Positions 43,536 through 53,589 are shown, counted from the first letter of the stretch. The stretch: 64,000 nucleotides of DNA from Bacillota bacterium (GCA_023388055.1 JAEWGW010000033.1:22460-86459), one strand, 5' to 3'. Notes: generated by a model from the letters alone, not told the origin. Numbers and translations: made by a program.

Positions 43536-44174
43536 ATGGCGGCAGTCAAACATCCGGTCAGGATCAAAGGCGTCAAGGACGGCTTGCTGTTTCTCCTCGA
43601 TGACAGTTGTCCGTTTGAATCGGTAATCGGGGATTTGACTACAAAGCTGGAAAAAACACATCAGAATATCCTCACCGGCCCGATCATTCACGTTTTTGTC
43701 AAGCTGGGCAAACGAACCGTTTCCGATGAGGAGAAGGAGAAAATCCGCGAAATCATCGGCACCCGCGGCAATCTTCTGATTCAGTCCATTGAGTCGGACA
43801 ACGATCAGCCTCCGGAGAAGACGGAGGAGCCCATTCATCTGGTCAAAAGCATCGTCCGCTCCGGGCAGGTGTTACATATGGAGGGCAATCTGTTTCTGAT
43901 TGGTGATGTGAACCCCGGCGGAACGGTAAGCGCCACGGGGGATATTTATGTGATGGGCTCCTTGCGGGGAATGGCACATGCGGGGCTGGAAGGCAATGAC
44001 AAGGCGATTATTACTGCTTCCCATATGAAACCGACGCAGCTGCGCATCGCGCAGATTATCAGCCGTCCGCCGGACGAATGGGCCATCGGCGATACGTATA
44101 TGGAGTTTGCTTATATCAATAACGGCGTTATGGAAATCGATAAAGTACAGCATATGTCCCGGATCCGCCCATAA
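43536..44174 (+). CDS. minC: Septum-site inhibitor MinC
   Basis: 212 residues behind AGGAGGG. The N-terminal FtsZ-inhibiting domain (KGVKDGLLFLLDDSCPFESV) is followed by the C-terminal beta-helix with HLVKSIVRSGQVLHMEGNLF, GDVNPGGTVSATGDIYVMGS and LRGMAHAG, the MinD-binding and dimer region. It blocks Z-ring formation at cell poles together with MinD. Confidence 0.95.
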   Translation: MAAVKHPVRIKGVKDGLLFLLDDSCPFESVIGDLTTKLEKTHQNILTGPIIHVFVKLGKRTVSDEEKEKIREIIGTRGNLLIQSIESDNDQPPEKTEEPIHLVKSIVRSGQVLHMEGNLFLIGDVNPGGTVSATGDIYVMGSLRGMAHAGLEGNDKAIITASHMKPTQLRIAQIISRPPDEWAIGDTYMEFAYINNGVMEIDKVQHMSRIRP

Positions 44175-44210
44175 AGGCTAAGGGGATGTGACAATAAGGA
44201 GCGTGTTCAC

Positions 44211-45008
44211 ATGGGGGACGCAATTGTGATTACGTCCGGTAAGGGAGGCGTCGGCAAGACCACTACCTCCGCCAACATCGGCACCGCGCTTGCCCTGCAG
44301 GGCAAAAAAGTCTGCATGGTGGATACGGATATCGGACTTCGTAATTTGGATGTGGTAATGGGTCTGGAAAACCGCATCATTTATGACCTGGTGGATGTGG
44401 CGGACGGCCGCTGCAGACTGAACCAGGCGCTGATCAAGGACAAGCGGTTCGCTGAGCTGTATCTGCTTCCCGCTGCCCAGACCAAGGATAAGAATGCCGT
44501 GACGCCTGATGCCGTCCGCAAGATTGTCCTGGAGCTGAAGCAGGAATTCGAATATGTGATTATCGATTGCCCGGCGGGTATCGAGCAAGGATATAAAAAC
44601 GCTGTTGCCGGAGCGGACAAGGCGATTGTGGTCACCACCCCCGAGAATGCGGCGGTGCGGGACGCGGACCGGATCATCGGGCTGTTGGAGCATGACGGTA
44701 TCCGTTCGCCCAAGCTGGTGATCAACCGGATCCGGCCCAATCTGATGAAGAAGGGCGACATGCTGGATATCGATGAGGTCTGCCAGGTGCTGGCCATCGA
44801 TCTGCTGGGGATTGTCCCCGATGACGAGCATGTCATTAAAGCTGCCAATATGGGCGAACCTACGGTGATGAATCCCGCCTCCAAAGCGGCCATTGCCTAC
44901 CGGAATATTGCCCGCCGTATCCTGGGCGATACCGTTCCGCTTCTGCAGCTGGATGATAATAAAGTGGGTCTTTTCGGCAAAATGAAGAAATTCTTCGGAG
45001 CAGGTTGA
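44211..45008 (+). CDS. minD: Septum-site ATPase MinD
   Basis: 265 residues. The deviant Walker A is SGKGGVGKTTTSANIGTALA. CMVDTDIGLRNLDVVMG follows, and DCPAGIEQGYKNAV is the third nucleotide motif. The C-terminal amphipathic membrane-targeting helix is VGLFGKMKKFFGAG. A GGAG ribosome site precedes the ATG. It recruits MinC to the membrane. Confidence 0.97.
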   Translation: MGDAIVITSGKGGVGKTTTSANIGTALALQGKKVCMVDTDIGLRNLDVVMGLENRIIYDLVDVADGRCRLNQALIKDKRFAELYLLPAAQTKDKNAVTPDAVRKIVLELKQEFEYVIIDCPAGIEQGYKNAVAGADKAIVVTTPENAAVRDADRIIGLLEHDGIRSPKLVINRIRPNLMKKGDMLDIDEVCQVLAIDLLGIVPDDEHVIKAANMGEPTVMNPASKAAIAYRNIARRILGDTVPLLQLDDNKVGLFGKMKKFFGAG

Positions 45009-45014
45009 TCACAC

Positions 45015-46175
45015 ATGCTGGCCAAACTGAAGCGTTATGACTGGTTCATTGTATTTCTGTTGATTTTGTTTGTGGTAATCAGCTGCTTTCTTGTGTACAG
45101 CGCCACTGTGGATATTGCCAAATACGGCCCGAATTTTTGGAAGAAGATACCGGTGAATGCCGCTATCGGCTTTGTGGTGTTTTTTACCGTATCGCTGGTG
45201 GATTTCCGGCTTCTGATCAAAGCGGCGCCTTACGGATATATAACAGGCGTGCTGCTTTTGGCTGCGCTTTTTGTATGGGGGACCGAACGGGAAGGGGCGG
45301 TAGGCTGGTTCAGCCTTCCGGTCATCGGTGACTTCCAGCCTGCGGAGCTGATGAAGGTGCTCCTGATTATCGCCATTGCCGCCTATGCCGCCCGCAAGAA
45401 GGGGGAGCGCCTGGAGTTCATGCGGGACGTGCTTCCCATCGGGCTTATTGCGTTTTTACCATTTATGCTGGTGCTGGTTCAGCCCGACTTGGGCAATGCC
45501 ATGATCTTCCTGGTCATTCTGCTGGGGATGTATTGGATCAGCAACGTCAAGTATACCCATGTGCTCATCGGCACCGCTTTGGTGGTTATGCTGGTGGGTG
45601 GTTTTGTTTATACCTTCAAGACCTATCATGAGGATATCGTCAAAATGGCCGGGACCAAATACAATCACTGGGTAGCCCGGATCGACACCTTTATTGATCC
45701 GGACAATGTGGACCCGGCTGTAGGCGGTTACCAGTACCTGCGCTCCAAGATTGCCATCGGCTCCGGTGGGTTGCGGGGTGACGGTTATCTGCAGGGGAAT
45801 TCGGTGCACAACAACTTTGTGCCGGTCGCTTATACGGACGGCATCTTCGTGGTAGTAGCCGAGGAATTCGGATTTATCGGGTCCTCGGCGCTCCTGCTGC
45901 TGTATTTTATCCTGATCTACAGGATGATCCTCATTTCGATCCAGTCCACCAATCTGGCGGGTTCATATATGATTGTGGGCATTGTATCCATGTATGTGTT
46001 CCAGATCTTCCAGAACATCGGAATGTTCCTGGGACTGATGCCGCTGACGGGGATTACCCTGCCCTTCATCAGCTATGGAGGAACGTCTCTGTTGATCAAC
46101 ATGCTGTCTCTTGGCCTGGTGATGAGCGTCAAGCTTCATCAGGAGAAGGAGTCCATGTTCGGCGCAGAGGTATAA
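45015..46175 (+). CDS. rodA: RodA/FtsW family peptidoglycan polymerase (SEDS protein)
   Basis: 386 residues with about ten membrane spans. SEDS signatures include EGAVGWFSLPVIGDFQPAEL with the following MK, LVQPDLGNAMIF, and MPLTGITLPFISYGGTSLLI. It polymerises glycan strands with a class B penicillin-binding protein. It starts 6 bp after minD, so it is the last gene of the operon, closed by a strong terminator. RodA is preferred to FtsW because of the linkage to mreBCD. Confidence 0.9.
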   Translation: MLAKLKRYDWFIVFLLILFVVISCFLVYSATVDIAKYGPNFWKKIPVNAAIGFVVFFTVSLVDFRLLIKAAPYGYITGVLLLAALFVWGTEREGAVGWFSLPVIGDFQPAELMKVLLIIAIAAYAARKKGERLEFMRDVLPIGLIAFLPFMLVLVQPDLGNAMIFLVILLGMYWISNVKYTHVLIGTALVVMLVGGFVYTFKTYHEDIVKMAGTKYNHWVARIDTFIDPDNVDPAVGGYQYLRSKIAIGSGGLRGDGYLQGNSVHNNFVPVAYTDGIFVVVAEEFGFIGSSALLLLYFILIYRMILISIQSTNLAGSYMIVGIVSMYVFQIFQNIGMFLGLMPLTGITLPFISYGGTSLLINMLSLGLVMSVKLHQEKESMFGAEV

Positions 46176-46188
46176 TCAGCGGGAATAG

Positions 46189-46228
46189 AGAAGCCATACG
46201 GTATCATGCCGCATGGCTTCTTTTTTTG
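46189..46228 (+). terminator. Terminator of the mre-min-rodA operon
   Basis: AGAAGCCAT (46189-46197) pairs with ATGGCTTCT (46213-46221), with an inner CGG/CCG, followed by seven T residues. Confidence 0.92.
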
Positions 46229-46414
46229 CTGCCGCGGGACAGAACCAACCGATCCTCCAGACGATGAACAGAACCTCCATTTGCCCGGAGCCCCCATTTA
46301 TCCACTCCCCTATGCTGTTACCCGCCCTATCTATACCCGCAACCAACCGATTCCTCTCCTCCCACCCTTTTCCGTGAAATCACGTATCGGCTCATTCCGC
46401 CGAGGAATGCACTA

Positions 46415-46444
46415 TTGTCCGCCGGCTGCTGCGGCAGGTAAGAT
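46415..46444 (+). promoter_or_regulatory. Putative promoter of the second sugar ABC operon
   Basis: TTGTCC (46415-46420) and TAAGAT (46439-46444) are 18 bp apart, and the spacer holds a GCCG/CGGC inverted repeat. AAAGGAGG precedes the GTG start at 46477. No gene was found in the rest of the 301-bp gap. Confidence 0.35.
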
Positions 46445-46476
46445 GACGGTACACAAAGCAAAGGAGGCTCGCGGCA

Positions 46477-47445
46477 GTGGCACAAGCTTACACGGAAATG
46501 GAGCAGAAGAACCCACCCTCAGCCGCCGTCAAAACCAAATCCCGTCAAAACCGCTATCTTACGAATGTGCGGAAGCATTGGATGCTCTATTTGATGGCGC
46601 TGCCCGGTGTGTTGTATTTTATCATCTTCAAATATGTGCCCCTTGGGGGAAGCATGATCGCCTTCCAGGACTATCAGATTATGAAGGGGATCACAGGAAG
46701 CAAGTGGATCGGCTTCGACAACTTTACCTTCCTGTTCACGTATCAGGATTTCTACAATGTATTGAGGAATACGGCCGTGATCGCTTTATACAAGCTGGTG
46801 TTCGGCTTCCCCGCTCCCATCATTTTGGCGGTGCTGTTCAATGAAGTCCGGCACATGCTGGCCAAACGGGTGATGCAAAGCCTGTTTTACCTGCCCCACT
46901 TCCTGTCCTGGGTAGTGGTTGGCGGCATCGTGTTCGAGCTCCTGTCCAACAAGGGTGTGGTCAACATATTCCGCGGCTGGATGGGAATGGAACCGATTCT
47001 CTTCATGCAGCAGGAGCGTTTCTTCCGCCCCATCGTGGTGCTGTCCGGCATCTGGAAGGAAATCGGCTGGGGAACCATCATCTATCTGGCGGCAATTACG
47101 GGCATCAATCCGAATCTTTATGAAGCCGCCGTTATGGACGGCGCCAACCGCTGGAAACAAACCATTCATATTACGCTGCCTACCATGTTCCCCACCATCC
47201 TGACGCTGTTCCTGCTGAATATCGGCAATTTCCTGGAGCTGGGCTTCGATCAAGTGTATAATCTGCTGACGCCGATGACGTATTCGGTAGGCGACATTAT
47301 CGAAACCTATGTGTACCGGGCAGGGGTTCTGCAGGGCCAATACAGCGTAACAACAGCCATTGGCTTATTCCAATCGGTCATCGGTTTTGCCCTCTTGTGG
47401 ACATTCAACCGGCTTGCCCGAAAAACAGAACAGGGGTTATGGTGA
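46477..47445 (+). CDS. Sugar ABC transporter permease, LplB type
   Basis: 322 residues from GTG behind AAAGGAGG. A ~30-residue polar N-terminus precedes six hydrophobic segments. The ATPase-coupling loop is LYEAAVMDGANRWKQTIHIT followed by LPTMFP. It is the first gene of the pectin-type locus and is paired with the LplC-type permease that overlaps its stop codon. It would form the importer channel for oligosaccharides together with a shared ATPase encoded elsewhere. Confidence 0.9.
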   Translation: MAQAYTEMEQKNPPSAAVKTKSRQNRYLTNVRKHWMLYLMALPGVLYFIIFKYVPLGGSMIAFQDYQIMKGITGSKWIGFDNFTFLFTYQDFYNVLRNTAVIALYKLVFGFPAPIILAVLFNEVRHMLAKRVMQSLFYLPHFLSWVVVGGIVFELLSNKGVVNIFRGWMGMEPILFMQQERFFRPIVVLSGIWKEIGWGTIIYLAAITGINPNLYEAAVMDGANRWKQTIHITLPTMFPTILTLFLLNIGNFLELGFDQVYNLLTPMTYSVGDIIETYVYRAGVLQGQYSVTTAIGLFQSVIGFALLWTFNRLARKTEQGLW

Positions 47446-48314
47446 TGAAGCAAACAAGCGGAGAAAAAATCTTTCAGGCGTTCAACTATCTGTTTCTGGC
47501 ATTGGCCTCGGCCACGATGCTGTTCCCGCTGTTGAACCTGCTGGCTGTGTCCCTCAGCTCTCCCATTGCCGCTGATTCCAAGCAGGTCTTCCTGTTTCCG
47601 GTGGAATTCACCACTGCCTCCTGGGAGCGGATTTTTCAAAACATGGGGTTATGGACATCCTTTGGGGTAACCATCTATATTACTGTGCTGGGTACCTTCC
47701 TGAGTATGCTGTTTTCGGTGGTTATGGCATACCCGCTGTCCCGCAAGGAGTTTCTGCTGCGCAAGCCCATCATGTTCGGCATTATCGTTACCATGATTTT
47801 CAACGCGCCGATGATTCCCTTCTTCCTGGTCATCCGGGAAATGGGCATGATGAACTCGCTCTGGGCGTTGATCCTGCCGGGGCTGATCAGCACCTTCAAC
47901 ATGATTATCATCCGCACCTTCTTCATGGGCATCCCCGGCGAGCTGGATGACTCTGCGCGGATGGACGGCTGTACCGATGCCGGTATTCTGTTCCGCATCT
48001 ATCTGCCGCTGTCCAAGCCGGTTATGGCCACCGTGAGTCTGTTCTATGCGGTAGGCTACTGGAACACTTTCCAGCGGGCGGTGCTGTTTATCCGGGATCC
48101 GGATAAATGGCCGCTGCAGATGAAGCTCCGGGCGTATCTGACCTCGCCGGAGGAGCTGGCCTCTGCCAGTCTGCTGGCAGGCGATTACGACTTTAACACC
48201 ACCACCTTGAAAGCGGCTACGATTTTGTTCGCTACAGTGCCGATTATCCTGGTGTACCCGTATTTGCAGAAATACTTTGTCAAAGGCACCATGCTGGGCT
48301 CCCTGAAGGAGTAG
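47445..48314 (+). CDS. Sugar ABC transporter permease, LplC/YtcP type
   Basis: 289 residues. ATG 47445 overlaps the previous stop (TGATG) and lies 8 bp after AGGGG; ATG 47439 is possible. Six hydrophobic segments, the coupling loop LDDSARMDGCTDAGILFRIY followed by LPLSKP, and the C-terminal PYLQKYFVKGTMLGSLKE identify the LplC group. It is the partner of the upstream permease. Confidence 0.9.
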   Translation: MKQTSGEKIFQAFNYLFLALASATMLFPLLNLLAVSLSSPIAADSKQVFLFPVEFTTASWERIFQNMGLWTSFGVTIYITVLGTFLSMLFSVVMAYPLSRKEFLLRKPIMFGIIVTMIFNAPMIPFFLVIREMGMMNSLWALILPGLISTFNMIIIRTFFMGIPGELDDSARMDGCTDAGILFRIYLPLSKPVMATVSLFYAVGYWNTFQRAVLFIRDPDKWPLQMKLRAYLTSPEELASASLLAGDYDFNTTTLKAATILFATVPIILVYPYLQKYFVKGTMLGSLKE

Positions 48315-48422
48315 CGGTGCCCGGCCACAGCTAACATGCAGCAACGGTATTAGGCCAGATACGGCTTGATATAGGAAGAGATTTTCCACGGCATTTTTCA
48401 ATGAAAAAGGGAGGATTTATAC

Positions 48423-49967
48423 ATGACAAAACGTTGGATTGGTAAATCTGTACAGCTGACCGGACTGGCTTCACTTCTGGCCGTTACGGCCTTGGCCGGA
48501 TGCTCCGGCAAGGAGAACGCATCCGGAGATGCGGGAGCGGCAGCCCAAAGCGGCAAAAGCGTACAGGTTAAGGTGTTTAAAAGCCACATGGGCGTAGGCA
48601 CCATTCCCGATGCGAATAATGCCCATGTGAAATATGTAGAAGAAAAAACCGGGGTACAGTACCAGCTTATGACCACCCCGCCGGGCTCCGAACCCACGGA
48701 ATATCTCAATCTGCTCATCGCCTCCGCAGACATGCCGGATATTCTGCGCCCCATCGGCGGCATTGAGCAGACTCTGATCAAACAAGGCGGCGCTCTTGCA
48801 CTGGATGACCTGCTGCCCAAATATGCGCCCAATGTATGGAAGAACATCCCCCAGGAAGCATGGGATGTCGTCCGTTCCGCTTCGCAGGACGGCAAGATCT
48901 ATTATGTGCCTAAGGTATTCCTGGTGCCCGAACGGGCTCCGCTGATCCGTAAGGACTGGCTGGACAAGGTAGGACTGCCGCTGCCCAAAACCACAGCGGA
49001 ATACAAGGAAGTGCTGAAGGCCTTCCGCGACAAGGACCCCAACGGCAACGGGAAGCCTGACGAGCTGCCCACCTCCGGCCGGGAGTTCGGCAAGTGGATG
49101 GACCACCTGTTTGCCATGTACGGCGTGGCCATGTGGGAAGGCAGCCCGGAGTGGGATGAGTACAGCGGCCAGATCCAATATGCCGGCGTGACTCCCAACA
49201 TGAAGGCCGCCATCGGCTTTATCCGTGAGCTGTATGCGGAGAAGCTGCTGGACAACGAAACCTTCCTGAATAAAGGCGACGTCTGGACAGCCAAGATCAA
49301 CAATAACCTGGTGGGCAGCTGGTACCATCTTCCGGCCAACCTGCGCGACCGCTTTACAGCTATGCAAAAGAGTGCCTCTAATGCCTATATAATCGGTATG
49401 CCGCTGCCTAAGGCGGAGGGTTTCCAGGCGTTCGTCACCCAGAAGAGCATGGGCGAGCCGGAATGGATCATCCCTACCTCGGCCAAGGGGAAGGCGGAAG
49501 CGTCCCTGAAGCTGCTGGACTTCTTCTATGACAACAATAACGCCGAGTTTACCCGCTTCGGCATCGAGGGTATGCAGCATCAGGTGGTGGACGGCAAGAA
49601 GGTAATCCTCCCGGCGGAGGACAGCCGTCCCTTGGGTCTGGGCATGCGTAACCTGACCACCAAGGACGACATGGACATCCGGATCAAGGAAACCATTCCG
49701 GAGAATATGCAGAAGATGGTATCCGACATTTTTGAGATCAGCACTGCGGACGCCCGCCGTATTGCAGGTGACGGCCTGCCCAACACCGTATACGAGGGTT
49801 TCCCGGACATCCAGTCCCACAAGCTGTTCCAGGAATATCTGACCAAGATCGTCATCGGGGAATGGCCGATTGAGAAGTTCGACGAGTTTGTGGACCGGTG
49901 GAAAAAGGCCGGCGGCGAAACCGTCACCAAACGGGTTCAGGAATGGTATGCCAAAGTAAAAAAATAA
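48423..49967 (+). CDS. Extracellular solute-binding lipoprotein
   Basis: 514 residues. The signal peptide ends in the lipobox LAGC at about residue 27, followed by a short Gly/Ala/Ser linker. DPNGNGKPDELP corresponds to the same loop seen in the binding protein at 4411. It completes the importer with the two upstream permeases. The catabolic genes downstream suggest pectic or rhamnogalacturonan oligosaccharides as substrate (inference from context). Confidence 0.9.
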   Translation: MTKRWIGKSVQLTGLASLLAVTALAGCSGKENASGDAGAAAQSGKSVQVKVFKSHMGVGTIPDANNAHVKYVEEKTGVQYQLMTTPPGSEPTEYLNLLIASADMPDILRPIGGIEQTLIKQGGALALDDLLPKYAPNVWKNIPQEAWDVVRSASQDGKIYYVPKVFLVPERAPLIRKDWLDKVGLPLPKTTAEYKEVLKAFRDKDPNGNGKPDELPTSGREFGKWMDHLFAMYGVAMWEGSPEWDEYSGQIQYAGVTPNMKAAIGFIRELYAEKLLDNETFLNKGDVWTAKINNNLVGSWYHLPANLRDRFTAMQKSASNAYIIGMPLPKAEGFQAFVTQKSMGEPEWIIPTSAKGKAEASLKLLDFFYDNNNAEFTRFGIEGMQHQVVDGKKVILPAEDSRPLGLGMRNLTTKDDMDIRIKETIPENMQKMVSDIFEISTADARRIAGDGLPNTVYEGFPDIQSHKLFQEYLTKIVIGEWPIEKFDEFVDRWKKAGGETVTKRVQEWYAKVKK

Positions 49968-50047
49968 CATAACGGGTCTGTCCGGTGGGGAATATTCTCT
50001 CCTTCGCCGGGCAGATTTCCAACATACGGAAGGGAATGTATACTGTC

Positions 50048-51385
50048 ATGAAAAAAAGATACGCCATCTGCGGCGTCAGCGGCCGTGCCTTGGGGATGTT
50101 CGTCAAGCCCATCTGGAGCACCTTCTCCGCAACCTGTGAGGTTGTGGGTCTGCTCGATGTGGACCCGGTGCGGTTCGACACCTACCGGACCCGGTTCCCC
50201 GAGCATGCGAATATCAACACCTACGGGGAGGATGAGTTCGACCGGATGGTGGAGGAAACCCGCCCGGATTGTATTATCGTGGCAGGCCGTGACGATACCC
50301 ATGCCCGGTACATCATCGCCGCCCTGGAGCGCGATCTGGATGTGATTACCGAGAAGCCCATGGTCATCTCCGGGGAGCAGGCCCGCCAGGTGATGGAGGC
50401 GGAGAAGGCCAGCAAGGGCAAGGTGACGGTAACCTTCAACTACCGCTATGGCCCGGTTCATACCAAGATCAAGGAGATTGTGGCCAGCGGCAAGCTGGGA
50501 CGGATTACCTCCGTAGATCTCAATTGGTATCTGGACACCTTCCACGGCTCCAGCTACTTCAAGCGCTGGAACCGGCAGCGGGAGCTGTCCGGCGGATTGT
50601 CTGTGCATAAGAGTACCCATCATTTTGACCTGGTGAACTGGTGGCTGGACCAAAAGCCGGTGGAGGTGTTCGCTTACGGGGCGCTTAACTATTACGGTGC
50701 GGAAGGGGAAGCCAACCCCAAGAAGGAGGATGGGCGCTTCTGCGGCATCTGTGACTACACCAGCCAGTGCGAGTATTATTCCCGCTGGAACTCCCGCAGC
50801 AAGAACATCCGCGTTCCGGACGACCATCTCGGCAACATGGAAGCGGTGAAGAATGTATTTCCCTTCTCCGAATACCGTCCCGACCGCTGTATCTTTGATT
50901 CCGATATCCAAATTGAAGACACCTATACGGCCACCATCCGCTATAACGCCGGCGCTCTGCTGAGCTATTCGGTTAATTTCTCTCTGCCGTATGAGGGCTA
51001 CCGGCTGGCCATCAACGGCACCAAGGGCCGCCTGGAGACAGTGGAATACCATATGCCCGCACGGACTCCGTTCCCTACGCCGGTGCAGACCATCGATTAC
51101 TTCCCGCTCTTCGGCTCCAAGGAAACCATTCATGTGGTACACCGGGAAGGCGGACATGGCGGCGGCGACCCGCTCCTGATCGAGGACCTGTTCCTGGGTG
51201 AGGATGAATACCGCCCCTACAAGATTTTGTCGGGGGCAGAGGACGGCGCTTATTCCGTCGCCACAGGCGAGGCCGTATGGCGCTCCGTGAAGGAGCACCG
51301 CCCCATTACCATTGAAGAGGTGCTGGGCGGACACAGCGCTAAGGAAGCGGTAACCAGCGCGGCAGGCAAAGGAGCGGCGGACTAA
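50048..51385 (+). CDS. Gfo/Idh/MocA family oxidoreductase
   Basis: 445 residues from ATG 50048; ATG 50036 is closer to the GGAAGGGA ribosome site but gives a less typical start. The N-terminal Rossmann region contains YAICGVSGRALGMFVKP, and the central EKP motif is DVITEKPMVI. LSVHKSTHHFDLVNWWL supplies the catalytic-type His. A cysteine group FCGICDYTSQCEYY near residue 235 is notable and may bind metal. It would oxidise or reduce a sugar acid or acetal with NAD(P). The stop overlaps the next start by one base. Confidence 0.88.
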   Translation: MKKRYAICGVSGRALGMFVKPIWSTFSATCEVVGLLDVDPVRFDTYRTRFPEHANINTYGEDEFDRMVEETRPDCIIVAGRDDTHARYIIAALERDLDVITEKPMVISGEQARQVMEAEKASKGKVTVTFNYRYGPVHTKIKEIVASGKLGRITSVDLNWYLDTFHGSSYFKRWNRQRELSGGLSVHKSTHHFDLVNWWLDQKPVEVFAYGALNYYGAEGEANPKKEDGRFCGICDYTSQCEYYSRWNSRSKNIRVPDDHLGNMEAVKNVFPFSEYRPDRCIFDSDIQIEDTYTATIRYNAGALLSYSVNFSLPYEGYRLAINGTKGRLETVEYHMPARTPFPTPVQTIDYFPLFGSKETIHVVHREGGHGGGDPLLIEDLFLGEDEYRPYKILSGAEDGAYSVATGEAVWRSVKEHRPITIEEVLGGHSAKEAVTSAAGKGAAD

Positions 51386-53577
51386 TGACTCAATATTTCG
51401 ATCCCCGTGATAGTATGGCGGGAGAAAGCGCGGGCACCAGCATTCCCCATGTGCTGGAGACCATGGCGCAGCGTTATATCGGGGCCAACCCGCCTCATGG
51501 GCCTGTCTACCGGGTGACGCGGAGGTCGCCCGTCCGCAAGCTGGAGAACCATATGTATGCCTTTCCGCTGGCAGGAATGTATCCGTCCATGCAGGAAGGC
51601 CAGCTAGTCTATGCTTGGGCCAAGCTCTGGAGCGGGGAAGGGGAGGAATTCATCTTCCACCTTCGTCCCTCCGGTCCGGTGCGGCTTTATCACAACGGCG
51701 AGCAGCGTGTGGGCACCTCTCCCGAGGAGGAATCCGCCGAGCTGCCGGTGCTGAAGCTGAAGGTGAACCTGGTGAAGGGCTGGAACCATTTTGTGCTGGA
51801 GCTGGGCAAAAACAGCGCCGGCGGTGCGGGAGCCGAATTCGGCACCGGCAACCGCAAGAATAAGCCCCTGCATTTTCTCGCCCCGTCCCTGGAGCGGGAG
51901 GGCGAGGAGGGCTGGATCTATACGGCACCTATGGATCGTCCGTTGAATCGCATTCCGGGGGCCGCTGAGCCGGAAGCCCACATCCACCCCGAGTGGCTCC
52001 CAGTGCGTCAAGATAACGCCGGGAGCGGGGAAGCAGCCGGGCAGGATGCAAGCCCCAACCCGCTGGACTCCCTCTTCGGCAACCGTCCGGGGCTTACTGC
52101 ATATGCGTGGACCCGGCTGGTAAATCCCGGGGTTCAATCGGCCCGGATTGCGATTGCAGGCACTGCCCGCGGACCCTTGGAGCTGGAGTGGAACGGGACC
52201 CGCGTTTATACGTCGCGGGAGGCGGGGGATTTTGCCCTGGAGCTGGACGCCGCCCCCGGAAGCGGGGAGCTGGTAGCCCGCAGCATCTGCGGCAAGCAGG
52301 GCTGGGGCTTTACCCTCTCGCTCCTGACACCGGGAGTCGAGCTGGTTCAGCCCTGCCGGGTGCACGGCTGGAGCGGAAATTGGCTTTATCTTGGGCCCTT
52401 TACCCCGGAGGCGGTTTCAAGTATAACCCCCTACCTGGCTATGGATACCGTAGCGCCCGGAATCGACGGGCCCTGCTTCTGGATGGCCGGCGAACCCGGG
52501 GCCCATGTGCGGCCCTTCCTGGAGAATGAGCTGTTCGGCCGGTGGAATTATCCCTTGGGTGTAACCCTTTTCGGACTCCTGGAAACCTCCAAGCAATTGG
52601 GCCGCAGTGACCTGGCGGATTATGTGGCCCGGCATGTGGAATTTGCTGCCTCCACCTACGCCTATTCCCTCTGGGACCGGGAGTATTTTGGGGCAGCCGG
52701 CTTGAATAACCAGCTCTCCCATGTGGACAGTCTGGACGATTGCGGCTCCTTCGGGGCATTGTCTATTCTGGCCTCCCGGCTCCGGCCCATTAAGGGAGTG
52801 GAGCAGGCGGCGGACGACATTGCCCGCTACATCATGGAGGAGCAGGACCGGATGCCGGACGGGGCGCTGTACCGCAAGGCCGGTGTGTCCATCAGCATGC
52901 GCAACACCATGTGGTGTGACGATATGTATATGAGTGTCCCTTTCCTGTGCCGTTATGCGGAGCTTTCCGGAAACCCGGCTTATGTGGATGAAGCGGCCAG
53001 GCAGCTCTTGCTGTACAAGAACTACCTGTATATGGCGGATCGGCAAATTATGAGCCATGTGTTCAATGTATCGGAGAACCGCCAATCCGGCACGGCCTGG
53101 GGACGGGGCAACGGCTGGGTGTTCTTCTCCCTGGCGGTGCTCCTGTCGGTGCTGCCTGAGGATCACCGGGATTACCCGGCGGTGCTGGCCTTCTACCGGG
53201 AGCTGGCGGAGGGGTATCTCCGGCTCCAGGGCCCTCACGGGCTGTGGCATCAGGTGCTGGTGGACCATGAATCCTATGAGGAATCCTCCTGCACCTCCAT
53301 GTTCATGTACGGCTTCGCCCTGGGCGTCCGGCATGGCTGGCTGGCGGAGCAGGAGCGTTATGCCCAGGCGGTGCAGAAGGGCTGGCTGGGTTTGTGCAGC
53401 CGCACCATCGACCGGCACGGCAATCTCTACGGGGTCTGCAAGGGCTCCAGCTGGTCCCATTCCCATTCCTACTACAAGCATGAGCTGGGCTGGAACCTTA
53501 ACGATACCCACGGCATCGGCATCGTGCTCTTGGCGGGCATCGAGGCGGAGCGGATGAGGGAGTATCTGCGGGGATAG
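51385..53577 (+). CDS. Two-domain GH105-type (unsaturated rhamnogalacturonyl) hydrolase
   Basis: 730 residues. The first ~370 are beta-rich, with repeated LVKGWNHFVLELG-type segments, and are not assigned. The last ~350 form a GH88/GH105 alpha/alpha-barrel: TLFGLLETSKQLG, NTMWCDDMYMSVPFLCRYAE with the likely catalytic Asp512, TAWGRGNGWVFFSLAVLLSV and DTHGIGIVLL (as NDTHGIGIVLL). GH105 enzymes remove the unsaturated uronic acid left by pectate or rhamnogalacturonan lyases. No signal peptide is seen, so it acts in the cytoplasm. The N-terminal domain is unusual for the family. Confidence 0.82.
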   Translation: MTQYFDPRDSMAGESAGTSIPHVLETMAQRYIGANPPHGPVYRVTRRSPVRKLENHMYAFPLAGMYPSMQEGQLVYAWAKLWSGEGEEFIFHLRPSGPVRLYHNGEQRVGTSPEEESAELPVLKLKVNLVKGWNHFVLELGKNSAGGAGAEFGTGNRKNKPLHFLAPSLEREGEEGWIYTAPMDRPLNRIPGAAEPEAHIHPEWLPVRQDNAGSGEAAGQDASPNPLDSLFGNRPGLTAYAWTRLVNPGVQSARIAIAGTARGPLELEWNGTRVYTSREAGDFALELDAAPGSGELVARSICGKQGWGFTLSLLTPGVELVQPCRVHGWSGNWLYLGPFTPEAVSSITPYLAMDTVAPGIDGPCFWMAGEPGAHVRPFLENELFGRWNYPLGVTLFGLLETSKQLGRSDLADYVARHVEFAASTYAYSLWDREYFGAAGLNNQLSHVDSLDDCGSFGALSILASRLRPIKGVEQAADDIARYIMEEQDRMPDGALYRKAGVSISMRNTMWCDDMYMSVPFLCRYAELSGNPAYVDEAARQLLLYKNYLYMADRQIMSHVFNVSENRQSGTAWGRGNGWVFFSLAVLLSVLPEDHRDYPAVLAFYRELAEGYLRLQGPHGLWHQVLVDHESYEESSCTSMFMYGFALGVRHGWLAEQERYAQAVQKGWLGLCSRTIDRHGNLYGVCKGSSWSHSHSYYKHELGWNLNDTHGIGIVLLAGIEAERMREYLRG

Positions 53578-53589
53578 ACCCCAAGGAGC

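Noticed and set aside
46206..46844. A 212-codon open frame over the terminator and start of the permease gene
   Set aside because: It begins inside the rodA terminator hairpin and runs out of frame through a clear permease gene.
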